Shown in pieces: positions 33,302 through 44,703 of a DNA stretch of 64,000 nt (position 1 is its first letter; every line of letters starts with the position of its first letter). A program made the position numbers and the translations under genes. Source of the stretch: Megalobrama amblycephala (taxonomy: Eukaryota; Chordata; Actinopteri; Cypriniformes; Xenocyprididae); assembly GCF_018812025.1 (NCBI RefSeq), contig NC_063049.1, positions 19,336,651 to 19,400,650 on the forward strand, written 5' to 3'. Below the pieces are notes generated by a model. It did no database searches. It was not told the DNA's origin and saw only the letters and a list, made by a program, of their open reading frames with translations.

Positions 33302-34518
33302 CAGATACACATAGTGTAAGGCTAAATAACTTTTAAGGTTACTCTATTCTTCTCCTAGTTCACCGGCCACTTAATATTTCATGCATTTCATGAGCATTGG
33401 ATGAATTCACGTGTTGTAAATCCAACAGATGTGATTCTCTGAACTGTGGTGCAAACTAACATGGCGGCGCCCATCGGGCATATAGCTAAACTAACGCGAT
33501 CATTATAAAGACGTTTAAACAACAAAACACATCCACTTACACATATTTGACAATCGGAATATCACTTATTTCATGTTATAGTTAACAAGTTTGTGAATAT
33601 TTTGAATAAAAGAGAAAATATGAAATAAAAGCAAAGCATCAGTCATACAGCGCGATTGTGGCTGCGGTGTGTTACATGACAAGCAATGACGCTTCACCAT
33701 GGAAACAATAAGGTGATACGTAAGCAGTAAGGTACGAGAGGCTGTGCTGTATTATGAATATAACTTATTCACGATACAGCACTAGCCTTTTGTACATTAT
33801 TGCTTCTATATAACGGTTACCACACAATACAAATATTAAAGCCAAAAATATGTATCAGTGTAACTTTCATGAAGTAAACTTTCACTAAAAAGTGAAAAAA
33901 TAGTAAAACATTTAGTCAGAAAAAATAGTCCCTGACCGTGTACAGCAACAGAAGTTACATTATAACACCATTAGATTGTGGCAAAGACTGTCTTTATGAG
34001 TGTGTCAGTCAGTAGCAAAGACTTTTATATTGAAAAGACTGAATTGTTGTGAACATGAAACAAGACACAACTGACAAATGCTTTAACTAGTGCTGTTAGT
34101 CACGGGAAAACCTCTTAACTGTTAAAAGGACAGGATAATACATCGGACATTTAAACAGATTTTTTATTATGAACATAGGACCTGAAGGAAAATGCTAAAT
34201 CTGAATGCAGGTAATAAACTCGCTTATTTGATCTCTTTCTCTCACTCTTCTACATAATACAGTAAGCTTCAATGAACAATATCAATGAGAACATACAGTT
34301 TACATTGCTAAGAGTGGTTGCTAAGGGTGTTGTGTACACAGAACCGTTGGGTGAAGCCGTCATAGCCGTTTATTATCGTGAATAAAACACAGCTGTTGAC
34401 CAATCAGAATCAAGGACAGGAACTAACCATTTTATGAATTCTAAATAAAGCTTGCCTTGAAAATCTCACGTTGGGGGGGTATACCAACCAGTATATTTTG
34501 AACTTACGTGTGAAAGGG
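33302..34518 (+). mobile_element. piggyBac-like element, left end missing, with extra internal DNA
   Basis: From CAGATACACATAGTG onward it parallels 44209 onward of the 43858-44699 element (CTCTATTCTTC, CCTAGTTCACCGGCCACTTA, AACATGGCGGCGCCCATC, CAAGTTTGTGAATATTTTGA). It ends ACGTGTGAAAGGG|TTAA (34519-34522). The first 350 bp of the family are absent, and the break coincides with the end of the 201-bp repeat. A further insertion of about 700 bp (roughly 33750-34460) with facing TATTATGAATA/TTATTATCGTGAATAAAAC motifs separates the matching parts. Confidence 0.65.
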
Positions 34519-34549
34519 TTAATAATGATTTTTAATAACAAATACTAAG

Positions 34550-34979
34550 TTCTGTCAGGAAACTCAGATGGCGCTGGCTGATAGGACCATACTCATTTGG
34601 TAGTGATCACATCATTATCTATATAGCCCAGCTGATTGGTTGCTGTGGTATCAGCGGCCAATGAGCTTACTGCTCAGTCATTCAAATACTTGCCATTGTT
34701 TGCTGTTAGCAGTCTGCAGCACGCTTTCAGAAACCCTCCATCTTCCCCAGCTCCACCTATATAAATCTGCTACGGGATTCATTTCATGTGTGTTATATGT
34801 GCAGCAGCAGCATGTCTTACATGCTCACAGCAATGTCTGTAAATGTATTGGCAGTAGCAAGTCTCTGTACTTGCTCTGCAACAGCAGCAGCAGCGCAGAT
34901 CTATTCCGCCAAGACCAAATACATTACATTGCCATATCCATTACCATGCCAATCTCTCAGAGAGTTTAACATGACAGAA
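34550..34979. mobile_element. TTCTGYCATG-ended repeat, copy 2 (long)
   Basis: Ends TTCTGTCAGG and CATGACAGAA match those of 7008-7216. The shared core includes CAGAAACCCTCCATCTTCCC and AGCAGCAGCATGTCTTACAT. This copy is about twice as long because it keeps a segment with GATTGGTTGCTGTGGTATC that the first copy lacks. A 109-codon frame lies inside but is not preserved in copy 1. Confidence 0.65.
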
Positions 34980-35066
34980 ATATTAATATTAAATAATAAT
35001 TATCCATCAATTATATATATGTTCATTTAGAATTCACTCAGCAATTACTGTCATCAGTTTATTGAA

Positions 35067-35267
35067 AGGGGGTTTCCTCATAACTACAGTGTTTTAAATG
35101 ATGCCAGTTTCTTTATCTTTGATCAAGTTAGTTGGACCTTTTTAGTTCTAATAATATTGAGAGATTTACTTCATAAAGTTTAACATATTCTAATATTTAT
35201 TCAAAGGATGTCCTCATATAGATTTACAGAACCCCCGGCCATTAACTGATCCTAGAACTGCTTGTGT
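35067..35267 (+). repeat. 201-bp direct repeat, right copy
   Basis: Near-perfect duplicate of 33101-33301. The two copies bracket 1,765 bp holding the truncated piggyBac-like element and a TTCTGYCATG repeat. DNA beyond the right copy is unlike that beyond the left one. Confidence 0.9.
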
Positions 35268-36189
35268 TCTGTGGGGTGAGTGGTGTGGAGAGGTCTACAG
35301 CATCTGTAACTTTACGCCCTAATGCAGTATGTGTGTATAGTGCCGGTACTCTGTGTGACACTGAGCACGGTGGAAGTGTAAATGACTTTCATGTTGAGCC
35401 CCAAAGGAGCTCAAGTATGCCTAGGCTCCATGTAACAGCATGAACCTAAAACACCACAGTCGCCCTCTTGATCTTACCGTGTACACGTGAGCCGTGACAT
35501 CCTCTACAACACACACAGCAAGTGCCTCAAATTAGCCATCTGCTCCCTCTGATGACTAACTGGCCGAAAAGGAATCTAGAGTGCTTAAAGGTGTACAGAC
35601 ATAAATAGAGAGTTAGCCACTTTTGACTTGTATTTAAGTGTAGAGAAATGATGGGGAGAGAAAGAGGGGGAACAAGATCAGGAAATGATGTCAGCCCAAT
35701 GAGCTCACAACATCAACAATTTATTTGAGTAATGCAAAACTAGAACTAAACTAAGATTAAGATAAAGCGTTCTAGTCAAGAAAAACTCTCACACCCTTTA
35801 AAGCTAATGAGATGGTTTGGTCCGAAACATCTAATTTCTACACCTTGTTGTTCGTTCATGCAAATATGCAATTATTAAATTAAAGCTTACAAGGTTGATT
35901 AAACATTTCAGACTAAAATAAATTCTTAAGCCTGAACCCTGTCAAGAAAATCAAATGAAAGTGAAATTAATTGACCCACAGTGTGTAAGCTATTATTATA
36001 GGCCATTTCACTCCTTCAAGAAACATGCCAAGAAACATATTTTTTAAGACAAACATTAATCCATAGGATTAATTTTCATGATTTATATGTTTTTTTCAAA
36101 GAAAAATTTTCCATCTAATTATAGTGTCAGCAGTCTTCTTTATCATTGTTTTATCAAGATTGTTTACTTTTGAAATTTTTAAATATAAT
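35268..36189. other. Gene-free unique DNA
   Basis: No recognisable repeat ends or supported frames. Confidence 0.4.
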
Positions 36190-36467
36190 TGTAACAGTTC
36201 GTAAATACGGGAAGAAGGAGGCGGGAACCGGCAAACGTTCAAACATAACTTTAATTCAAAATAAACAAAGAATAAAACAAAAGTAATTCCGGAAGTTCCT
36301 CATGGACAACTGCCGGACACACAAACATAACAAAACATAAAATAAAGTCCAGGCCTGGTCCTCTTTCGTCCTTCACTGTCGTTGCTCCTCCTTTTATGCT
36401 TTCGGAGCTCCTCCGTGAGAGACTCGAGGCCATTCCCTCACGGCTCTCGCCCGCCCTGCTCGTCACA
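36190..36467 (-). mobile_element. Probable solo LTR of an LTR retrotransposon
   Basis: On the minus strand it begins TGTGACGAGCAGGGCGGGCG and ends ACGAACTGTTACA, giving the TG...CA termini of an LTR. A CATAAAAGG TATA-like box lies at about the first third, GC-rich sequence upstream of it, and an AATTAAAG signal towards the end. Flanks ATAAT and ATACT may be a mutated 5-bp duplication. There is no internal gag/pol region, so this is a recombined single LTR. The retroelement family is not determined. Confidence 0.6.
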
Positions 36468-39425
36468 ATACTTTTCCACATTATATTTATGATATAAGGG
36501 ACAGGGTTATAATAGTTATGTAAAATTATAACCATTAAAAAATGTTTAACTAAAATGTAATATAAAAGAATGCAAACTTATTTTATTTCAGCTACTGTAC
36601 TTGCCAAGGCAACATTTTCAATTTTCATTTAGTTTAACTTGATGTACTAACAAAACTAATACAAATAACAATATCTAAATTAACTTAATTAACTATAACA
36701 ATAAAAATTAATAAAAATGATATAGACATTTAAAAAATAATAATAATAGAAATGGTAAAAACACAACAAAATTACTAAAATTTTAACTAAAATTAAACTG
36801 AAAACAGAAAATATAAAAAAAAAAAAAAACTAATTCTAAATATATATGTACAGTCAAACCAAATATTATTCAGATTATTTCATTATGAAAATTATTTTTT
36901 AAATGTATTTTTACTAGTGGGTGCAGGACACTATAGTTCATTTATGTAAGTGAGGATAGCAAAATAAAGTAAACTGTGACATATTATACCCAAAAATTCT
37001 TCATACAGTGGACTACCAGTAAAATTGATCAAAATTTGGAACCAAAAATTTTGTTTAACACACGTTGACCAATACAGTACTGAGATATAGACTTTGTGAC
37101 AAGTTCCTCATGTGACAACTAGCCCCAGTCTCCCCTATGTTCCACAAAACTCCTGAAAAAAAAAAAAATGGACAGCTGTAAACTTTGTAAAGTAAACTTT
37201 AAGATGCTCCTCTGCCAGGAAGAGATGCTCCACCGAATGAGTCACATGAGCTTCTGTATTATACTGTTCATAAGTTACGAGCTAGTCAGATTTATGTTTT
37301 ATATGCCAAGATGTAAGCTGCTGTAGATCATCCCACCTGGCTTGAGGCTGCAGATTAGAAATGTCATTTTCAAAAGTCTAACTGTGTTTGTGGATATATG
37401 GCCTGTGATTGGAGCAGTGTGTGGACTGGTTACAGGGAGAGTGCAGGAGATCTGCGCCAGGGCCGAGTGGACACGGTGAATATAAAGCATGGCTGTTTTG
37501 GTTGCCATTGACATGGTAATAAACCACCACCCCCACCTCTGTCAGTGGACAGGCATCTTTAAAAAGGGCTAGCACGACTCCGTGCCCGCTGGCCCTCAAT
37601 GGTGTCTGATCCTTTGTCTCTTTACCCAAGATGATTTTGAAACATTGCATCACATCAGAGGAATATTTGCCCCTCTTTGGTGAGGCGTAACAAATGTCAT
37701 GATGATGAAGGTGGAGACGATAATACTGCATAATCTCTGCCCTCCCGTTTGCCTGATATTGAACGAGAATGATACCTGATTAATGACCCGCTCCGGAGTA
37801 AAGACTCTCACCTGGATGAGGATTTTTCTGCTAAAGAGAGAGGCGTACGCAAGCACGCCTCGTGATGCAGCTCTGGCAGTAGCGACTGTTCATTTCTGTT
37901 ATCACCGAACATGGCAGAGGATTTAAAATGATAAAATGATGTTATGAATTCGAAATGAACAGATTTTGTAAAGTGAAACTCATTTGACAGTTATGAAATT
38001 TTGTTAATATAGCGGCTTGGAAGCGTTAAGACCCTGGCTGCTTTGTAAAACCAATAAATACATTAAGATGCACACTTTCTCCTCAATCTGTTCAGCAATG
38101 TGCTGATTTTGAACACCTGTTTCTTATGGATCTAATTTTGTTGTGACTCTAATGCAGCTGGGACGATCTTATCTTAATGGAGCTGAGGGTATTGTGCACA
38201 CACACACACACAAACAGATTACTGAGGCTGATTTTGAGACAGCTCACTTTTGATTTTCAGCCCACAAGAGAGACTTCCAAAGGTCAACTAAAAGAGGATA
38301 AAATTGTCAGTTTCATTTATCTAAGAGAACTGTTGTTGCCAAATTTAAAATAAAAACATCAGCGAAGACTCATAACTCACAACACCAGAGATGACTTCTG
38401 TGAAGCTCTAATAGCCAGGTGCCATATGGCTTTGTGAGTTTAGCTAATTGGACAGCACAATTCTGGTGTGGCTCACTAGATCATTACTAACTCGTAAACT
38501 TGGGAGGAAAGTTCCTGTGTCACAAAGCAGAAGAAATAATAATGTAATACATTGACCTTTTCCACGGCCCCTTTTAAAGGCAAGGCTCTGCTGACAAGCG
38601 CTAATTAACATTTGCTTCCACTGGCTGCTGCGTTCCGCAAAGGGATCTGTGAACAGTGAGAGCGCCATTGAAATGCCTCGAGAGTACAACTGCAAATGGC
38701 ATCGCCAAGTTCCCAACCCCCCTTTATAACATTGCTTCATCAGAACATATAAAGTCTTTTTTTCCTAATGTAAACCTAAGAGGATTCTTTCTTGCCTATT
38801 TGTATTTTCGTTTCAAATGAAACTCAAATGTAGGACCTCCATTAAAGATCAACAGCGTAATGATCTTTAGGGACGATTTGGCCTTTTTCCCAAACTCCAA
38901 AATTACTCTAATGGTGATATTTGTAAAGTAATTTACTGTAATGAAGTATGTGCCTAATTTAAGTTAGATACATCTGTTCATCATGTCAAAATGATGTTTA
39001 TCATCTGTTTGCCTTCTCAAAATGCGTTTCTTGTCAAAAATGCAAAGTAAACTGCATTATAATAGAGTTTCCTTTCATGTCATAGATCAACCACAAACTG
39101 CAATGATATTGACTTTATTGGACACTAGTTTGTTCGTAATTATGAAAATCAGTGGGATCCAAAACTTTAAAGATTAAGAAATGAAGGACATAAATGTAAT
39201 GTGAAATTAATGCATATATACTGATATTCCGACTGATATCGGAAGTGACACGGTTGCTGATTGCGTGATTTCTGTGATGAATGAAATGTAAGCCTTTATT
39301 AAATCTCAAATCAAACTCAAACATTGATCAAAACTCACAATCACAGACCTAATCAAAGATTGTGATGCAAACCGCAAAGATCAACTAACATCAAACCTCA
39401 TTGGTTCTTGCTTGTAAGCTGACGT
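36468..39425. other. Gene-free DNA, AT-rich then unique
   Basis: 36540-36900 is A/T-rich with repeated ACTAAAATT/AACTAAAAT motifs, probably an old repeat. 37300-38760 is compositionally even and repeat-free (for example GTGGATATATGGCCTGTGATTG; CGCTAATTAACATTTGC), a candidate conserved element cluster. A (CA)n run lies at 38197-38212. The 117-codon frame at 37378-37731 (minus) has no recognisable domain. Confidence 0.4.
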
Positions 39426-39944
39426 CATATGGCTTGGACAAAAGAGTGAGTAAATGATGACTTTTCATCATTTTGGGTGAACTAAGAATTAATATTCTGT
39501 CATTTAAAATATTTCAATTGTCTTGAAACACAATTGAAGATATTTTTACAATTTTATTTTCTCATCGTTTTTATCCATCCATTGAAAGTCCATGCAAACC
39601 AACATTTTGTTCTTCAAAAAGTACAAAAAGACGCAAACGAAATCTATATGAAGTGAGCAGTTTAATCCAAATCATCTGAAGAGACAATCACTTCATGATG
39701 AACAAATTTTATTTAATTTAATTTACTTTTATTCACATAAATATTGATCAACATTTATACATAGAACACATCAAATATGGTAAACAGAATCTAAACTGGG
39801 CTTGCTTGATGCTCAAAAACAAATGGTGTTTGTTCTCTATATATGTGGATTAAACCACTTTTACAATGTCTTTTTGTAATTTTTGAAACATGAAAAATTT
39901 GTTTGCATGTACTTTCAATGGAGAGACAAAATATGAAGCCTCCC

Positions 39945-40100
39945 ACATGACATGCAAGAATAAAAATTAAATTGTGCGCACGATTTACTAATTTGTTCCC
40001 TCAATTTACTAGATCATGCGCACGGTTTAGTAAATTGAGGGAACGAATGAGTAAATCGTGCGCACGATTTAACCTACTATTTTTTTCCTGCATGTCATGT
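39945..40100. mobile_element. Small foldback hairpin with GTGCGCAC motifs
   Basis: Outer arms ACATGACATGCAAGAA and TTCCTGCATGTCATGT bound an inner hairpin of two 38-bp arms (39974-40011 and 40028-40065) differing at two positions, with a 16-nt loop. GTGCGCAC caps both inner arms and ATGCGCAC sits in the loop. At 156 bp it could be a minimal MITE. No target duplication is evident. Confidence 0.75.
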
Positions 40101-40144
40101 CCGGGGCAATGTAAAAAAACAACAAAAGTATATTAAAAAAAATA

Positions 40145-41113
40145 CACAGATGAGTCAAAACACTATGGCCACCTGCGTAATATGCTGTTGGTCCTCCACG
40201 TGCTTCCAAAACAGCGCCATCCCGCCAAGGCATGGACTCTACAAGACCCCTAAAGGTGACCCCTGTGGTATCTGGCACCAAGGCATTAGCAGCAGATCCT
40301 TCAAGTCCTGTAGGTTGTGAGGTGGAGCCGCCGTGGATTGAACTTGCACATCGCACAGATGCTCAATTAGATTGAGATCTGGGGAATTTGAAGCCCAGGG
40401 CAACACTCTTCATCATGTTCCTCAGACCATTCCAGAGCATCACATTCCCTCCACCGGCTTGTCATCGCCTCATAGTGCATCCTGCACTTCCCCAAGTAAA
40501 TGGCACACACATACACGGCCGACCGTCCACGTGATGTAAAATAAAACGGGACTCATTGGACCAGGTGACCTTCTTCCATTGCTCCAAGGTCCACCTCCAA
40601 CGCTCACATGCCCATTATAGGTGCATTCGACTGTGGACAGAGGTCATCATAGGCACTGTGATTGGTCTGCGGCTATGCAGCCCCATACGTAGCAGAGTGT
40701 GTTGTGACACAATCCTCCCATAACCATTAAAATTTTGTTTGACTTGTGCCACAGTAGACCTTCTATCGGTTTGGACCAGACGGGATAACCTTCGTTGCCC
40801 TTGTGCGTCGATGAGCCGGTTTGTGGTTTGTCCCTAGATCCCTCCTCGGACCACTGTTGGTAAATTCTCACTGCTAACCGGGAACAACCCAGAAATACTC
40901 TAACCCAGTTGCCTTGCCATAACAATTTGTCCCATGTTAAAGTCGCTCAGATCTTTATTCCTACTCATTTCTCCTACATCCAACACGTTGATTAGGAGAA
41001 GTGATTGTTTGCTTACCATCTAATTTACTCAGACCTTAATGTGGCCTTGTTTGGAGATGATCAACAACATTTGCTTCACCTGTGAGTGGTCATAATGTTT
41101 TGGCTCATCTGCG
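40145..41113 (-). mobile_element. Tc1-like DNA transposon, internally deleted
   Basis: Ends CACAGATGAGTCAAAACACT and the reverse of GTTTTGGCTCATCTGCG are inverted repeats flanked by TA (40143-40144, 41114-41115). The minus strand encodes remains of a Tc1-type transposase. At 969 bp it is shorter than I expect of full members, because part of the catalytic region is missing. It lies inside an older repeat region. Confidence 0.88.
40200..40925 (-). pseudogene. Tc1-like transposase pseudogene
   Basis: Read on the minus strand, 40925-40750 gives a helix-turn-helix-like segment (GCSRLAVRIYQQWSEEGS), 40572-40548 gives WSNESR where the family has WSDESR around the first catalytic Asp, 40400-40355 gives SPDLNLIEHL around the last acidic residue, and 40260-40200 gives the C-terminal GLVESMP ... 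GGPTAYY. The stretch holding the second catalytic Asp is deleted, and the pieces lie in different frames. With Asp replaced by Asn and the frameshifts, no active enzyme can result. Confidence 0.85.
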
Positions 41114-41205
41114 TATGTTCATTTGTTTTTTGAAAATTAACAGATGTCGAATGGTTTTGGAACAATATAAGGGTGACTAAATGCTGACAGAATATTCTTT
41201 TTTTA

Positions 41206-42228
41206 ATTAACTATAAGGCCCTGTCACCAAAATGGCATTTATCCATCACCACGGACAATTTACTTTATCTCCATTATGTAACAAAGTAATAATATAGTGC
41301 ATACAATATTTTAAAAAGTCTCCTCAGGAGGGCATTTTCTATATTTTGTGTGCGAGCATGTGTTAAATATGTATTTTATCTTGAAATTGTCAAGGGCACA
41401 CATAATCAGAAGCATCTGTGCTTGTGTACAATCTCTGATCCTTCTGTCTGTGTTTATGATTGTAAAATCAATAATAATTCATCCGTTGCAGCAGGAGCTC
41501 TCATTCCTCCACATCATCAACTCATAGTCTTTACCTTTCACAAAATTATTCCCCAAACATATCATAACATGAACCAGCTGACTCTGAGAGAAGGCTTGAT
41601 TTCCATCCAGCCTCAAAGAGTGCTGGGTTAGCTAACGTCGTGTTAGGATTGGAGGCTTTTTGCTGACAAGAGCAAGGTGCTGTTAATGCCGTGGCTTTTT
41701 TAGGCGAGAACTTGATGAGGTTTGCCTTGATCTCCACATCTTCAGGGCATCATCAGTGTCACCTGAGTGCTCATAGCAGGTGCATAGGTAAGCTAAAACT
41801 GTCCACGGGGAATTTCACATTGACATGACAGGTGCTTTGTTGTTAGGTGCTTAATTTGTCAGTCAGAATATTTTAAGACATCAGGTATGATCATCATAGT
41901 TCTGCAGGCGCATTAGTTATTTAGTGTTTGCATTACATGACTGTAATTTTCAATGCTTAACACAAGTAGATCAGATAGAGATTAGACACTGATAGAGATT
42001 AACACTGATTGTATGAATGTAGCTTAAGCCCTGTGCTCACTGATGTGAGTTTATTGGCTTATTTTGCAGAGGAATATTGCATTGTGATGGTCATGCATCT
42101 TTGTTGAGTCACCCCCCTCTAGACCCATTATGTCTCATGAAGTCAACCGTGTGAGTAATTGTTGCTTTTTTTAACCTAGGTGTAATTTGATTGAGGTTTT
42201 ATTTGCTTTGATGGAAAATACTTTATTA
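41206..42228. other. Gene-free unique DNA
   Basis: No recognised repeat ends. The 93-codon frame at 41350-41631 has no known domain or splice context. Confidence 0.4.
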
Positions 42229-43760
42229 GGGGCCAAGCACCGAAGGTGCTTAGGCACCTATTGTAACTGTTGGCGTTCCATACTCTTATTATTATTATTC
42301 TTCCGCTTCTTCTTCCGCTCTTGAAGTCTATGGCAGCCCATAGAACCGCTTGTGGGAAAGTTGTGAAATTTGGCACACAGTTAGAGGACAGTCTCACCTT
42401 TGTCCATAGGAAATTTGGAGTCTCTAACTCAATCCCTCTAGTGCCACCAGCTGTCCAAAGTTGCACTTATGTTTATGCTAATAACTTTTGAACTGTAAGG
42501 GCTAGAAACAAAATTCCTCTGATTCCTTGGGTCAAGCCGATTCGAATGCAACCTATGAAGTCATTTTCCGTCATGAAAATTTTTCCGGCCATTTTGAATT
42601 TTCTGAAAAACGTACTTTTTCTAACTCCTCCTAGGCCGTTACTCCGATTTTCATGAAAATTGAACCAGATCATCTTCAGACCATGCCGACAAAAAGTTAT
42701 GGAATTCAAGTCGATTCCTCAAACCGTTTTCATAAAACACGCAAACGAATTGTACATTGTGAAAATAGACATAAGGCTGTATCTCCGCAACGCTTCATCG
42801 TATTCAGACCAAACTTGGTACATGCCATCACAAGCATGACCTGAGGCATCATGCAGTGTTTCGGCACAGCGCCACCTACTGGTGCGGAAATATGAAAAAT
42901 TTATATTTTCGCTTATAACTTCTGATGGGTTTGTCCAAAAATCATATTTGGACTCTTTATATTCGGGGCATCATGCTGAGTCGAATGATATCCAATTTTC
43001 CCATATCGGCCATTTTGTCCGTCGGCCATTTTGAATTTTGTGCTAAAATGCTGTATTTTACGAACGCATTAACGTATCGTTACGAAACTCGGTATGGGTC
43101 TTTGGCACCATGCCCTTACAATACTCAAAAAGTTTTGTTGCAGAGTTAAAAGTTATAAAACAAAAGTTATAACAAAATTAATAAAATGCTAATAACTTTT
43201 GACTATATTAACCAATTGTAATGAAACTGGTCTCAGTAGATTCCTTGGGTCATGCTGAGAACATAGATATTAAATTTGCCATAGTCAGCTGAACTTCCTG
43301 TCCGCCATATTGTTTTTCTTTGAAAACATATTTTTTCGAACTCCTCCTAGACCGTTGCTCTGATTTTCACCAAAATCGAACCATATCATCTTCAGACCAT
43401 ACTAACAAAAAGTTATGGATTTCAAGTCGATAAATCAAACTGTTTTCGTATAGTAGAGCAAAGAACTTGAGGCATGATGCAAAACCCACTCTTGAATCTG
43501 TATCTCTGCAAAGCTTTGACATATTGACACCAAACTTTGCAAGTGTCATTGTCACCTCACTCTGACCATACCACAACAATTTGGACACAGCACCACCTAT
43601 TGGTTGAAAGTGATGAACCAGTAAATCCTCATCTTTGATAATTTTTTAGCTCTTTTGCCTAAAATGATCTTAATACGTCTTAAATTGCTCACAGTTGCAG
43701 TTGGTCTGATGCTCACAGCCATGTTGGCTGGCTTCTTGTGCCGCTTTTGTGCTTGGCCCC
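42229..43760. mobile_element. 1.5-kb element with GGGGCCAAGCAC ends
   Basis: Termini GGGGCCAAGCAC and GTGCTTGGCCCC are inverted repeats. The left subterminal GCACCGAAGGTGC forms its own small hairpin. Inside, a block of about 115 bp (AACTCCTCCTAGGCCGTTAC ... TCAAGTCGATTCCTC) at 42615-42735 recurs at 43336-43450, and CGGCCATTTTG motifs recur. No clean target duplication is visible (ATTA against ATAA). I know this end type from many fish genomes; non-coding here. Confidence 0.75.
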
Positions 43761-43853
43761 ATAATTGCTGCTTACAGCTATATTATTTCATTTGGTTTGG
43801 TACTATTTAGACAAATACTGTAGTTGTAATAAATGTCCACTGAAGGCAAGTTG
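43761..43853. other. Short spacer between two elements
   Basis: About 93 bp with no feature seen. Confidence 0.4.
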
Positions 43854-43857
43854 TTAA

Positions 43858-44699
43858 CCCTTTGAGCGGTACAGTCCCACATATGGGATTTTTATTTCAG
43901 TGCCCCTGGGCGTACGGTCCCACATATGGGATTTCGAACGTTCAGTGACATCACATAACTGCCAGATTCAAACTGTGCTTTCGCGCCCTGGGTGCGAGAC
44001 GGACGCGCGCAGCTCTTGTCATATATCACAACTATGCAGTGTTTTCAGCCACATAACGTTTCTTTTAAGGTTTCAGACATTTAAATACACATAAGCACCA
44101 TTAAAACAATATATTTAGAGTTTATAAAATACACACTGATGTCAGACATCAGTGGAAGGAGCAATAACAATCCATTCAAATACAATTTGCCGACATTTAT
44201 TCATATCAGACACACATAATGGGCCCAAGTAACTATAAAGTTTACTCTATTATTCTTCCAGTTCACCAGCCACTTACTTGCTTATATTTCGGGAGAAACG
44301 GATGAATTCACCTGCTGTAAATCCGACTGACAGGACTCTGTGAACTGCCGGGCAAACTAAGATGGCGGCGCCCATCTCGCATTATAGATCAAGATAAAGA
44401 TCATTTATAAAGGCTTTTAAACGACAAAACACACGCAGTTACACATATTTGAGGATCGGAATATCAGATAGTTGATGACATGGTAAGCAAGTTTGTGAAT
44501 ATTTTAAATAAACAAGGAAAAACAAAATAATAGCTATCCATCTGTCATACAGTGTTATTGTGGCTGCGTTCAGCGCTCGTGACAAGCAAGACGCGTCGCT
44601 ATGGAAACATTAAAGGCAAACGTTCTAAAATAACGGTCGCCTTAAAAAAACTCACTCTGGGGGCACAGTTAGAATATTTTAAACTCACGCTCGAAAGGG
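43858..44699. mobile_element. piggyBac-like MITE, TTAA|CCC ends
   Basis: TTAA at 43854-43857 and 44700-44703 flanks ends CCCTTTGAGCG and CGCTCGAAAGGG. TTAA targets with CCC...GGG termini are the piggyBac signature. The left subterminal region has two close GTCCCACATATGGGATTT units (near 43875 and 43917), each with a CCCACATATGGG palindrome. The right two-thirds matches 33302 onward. Non-coding, 842 bp. Confidence 0.82.
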
Positions 44700-44703
44700 T
44701 TAA

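Larger units (their letters stand above)
39430..41205. mobile_element. Composite repeat region hosting a foldback and a Tc1-like transposon
   Basis: The left side reads GAGTGAGTAAATGATGAC and TTTTGGGTGAACTAAG. CCATTGAAAGTCCATGCAAAC (39578) and GTTTGCATGTACTTTCAATGG (39901) face each other. On the far side of the Tc1-like insertion the text AAGGGTGACTAAATGCTGACAG resumes foldback-MITE-like sequence. I read this as one older element disrupted by later insertions, but its outer ends are not clean. Confidence 0.45.

Noticed and set aside
34640..34969. 109-codon open frame as a gene
   Set aside because: It lies within a dispersed repeat (34550-34979) and the other copy at 7008-7216 does not keep the same full frame.
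33101..35267. LTR retrotransposon with 201-bp LTRs
   Set aside because: The repeats lack TG...CA ends, no primer-binding site or polypurine tract is evident, and the interior is DNA-transposon sequence without gag or pol.
40647..40925. Functional Tc1 transposase gene
   Set aside because: The 92-codon frame covers only the N-terminal part, shifts frame afterwards, lacks the second catalytic region and has Asn for the first catalytic Asp.
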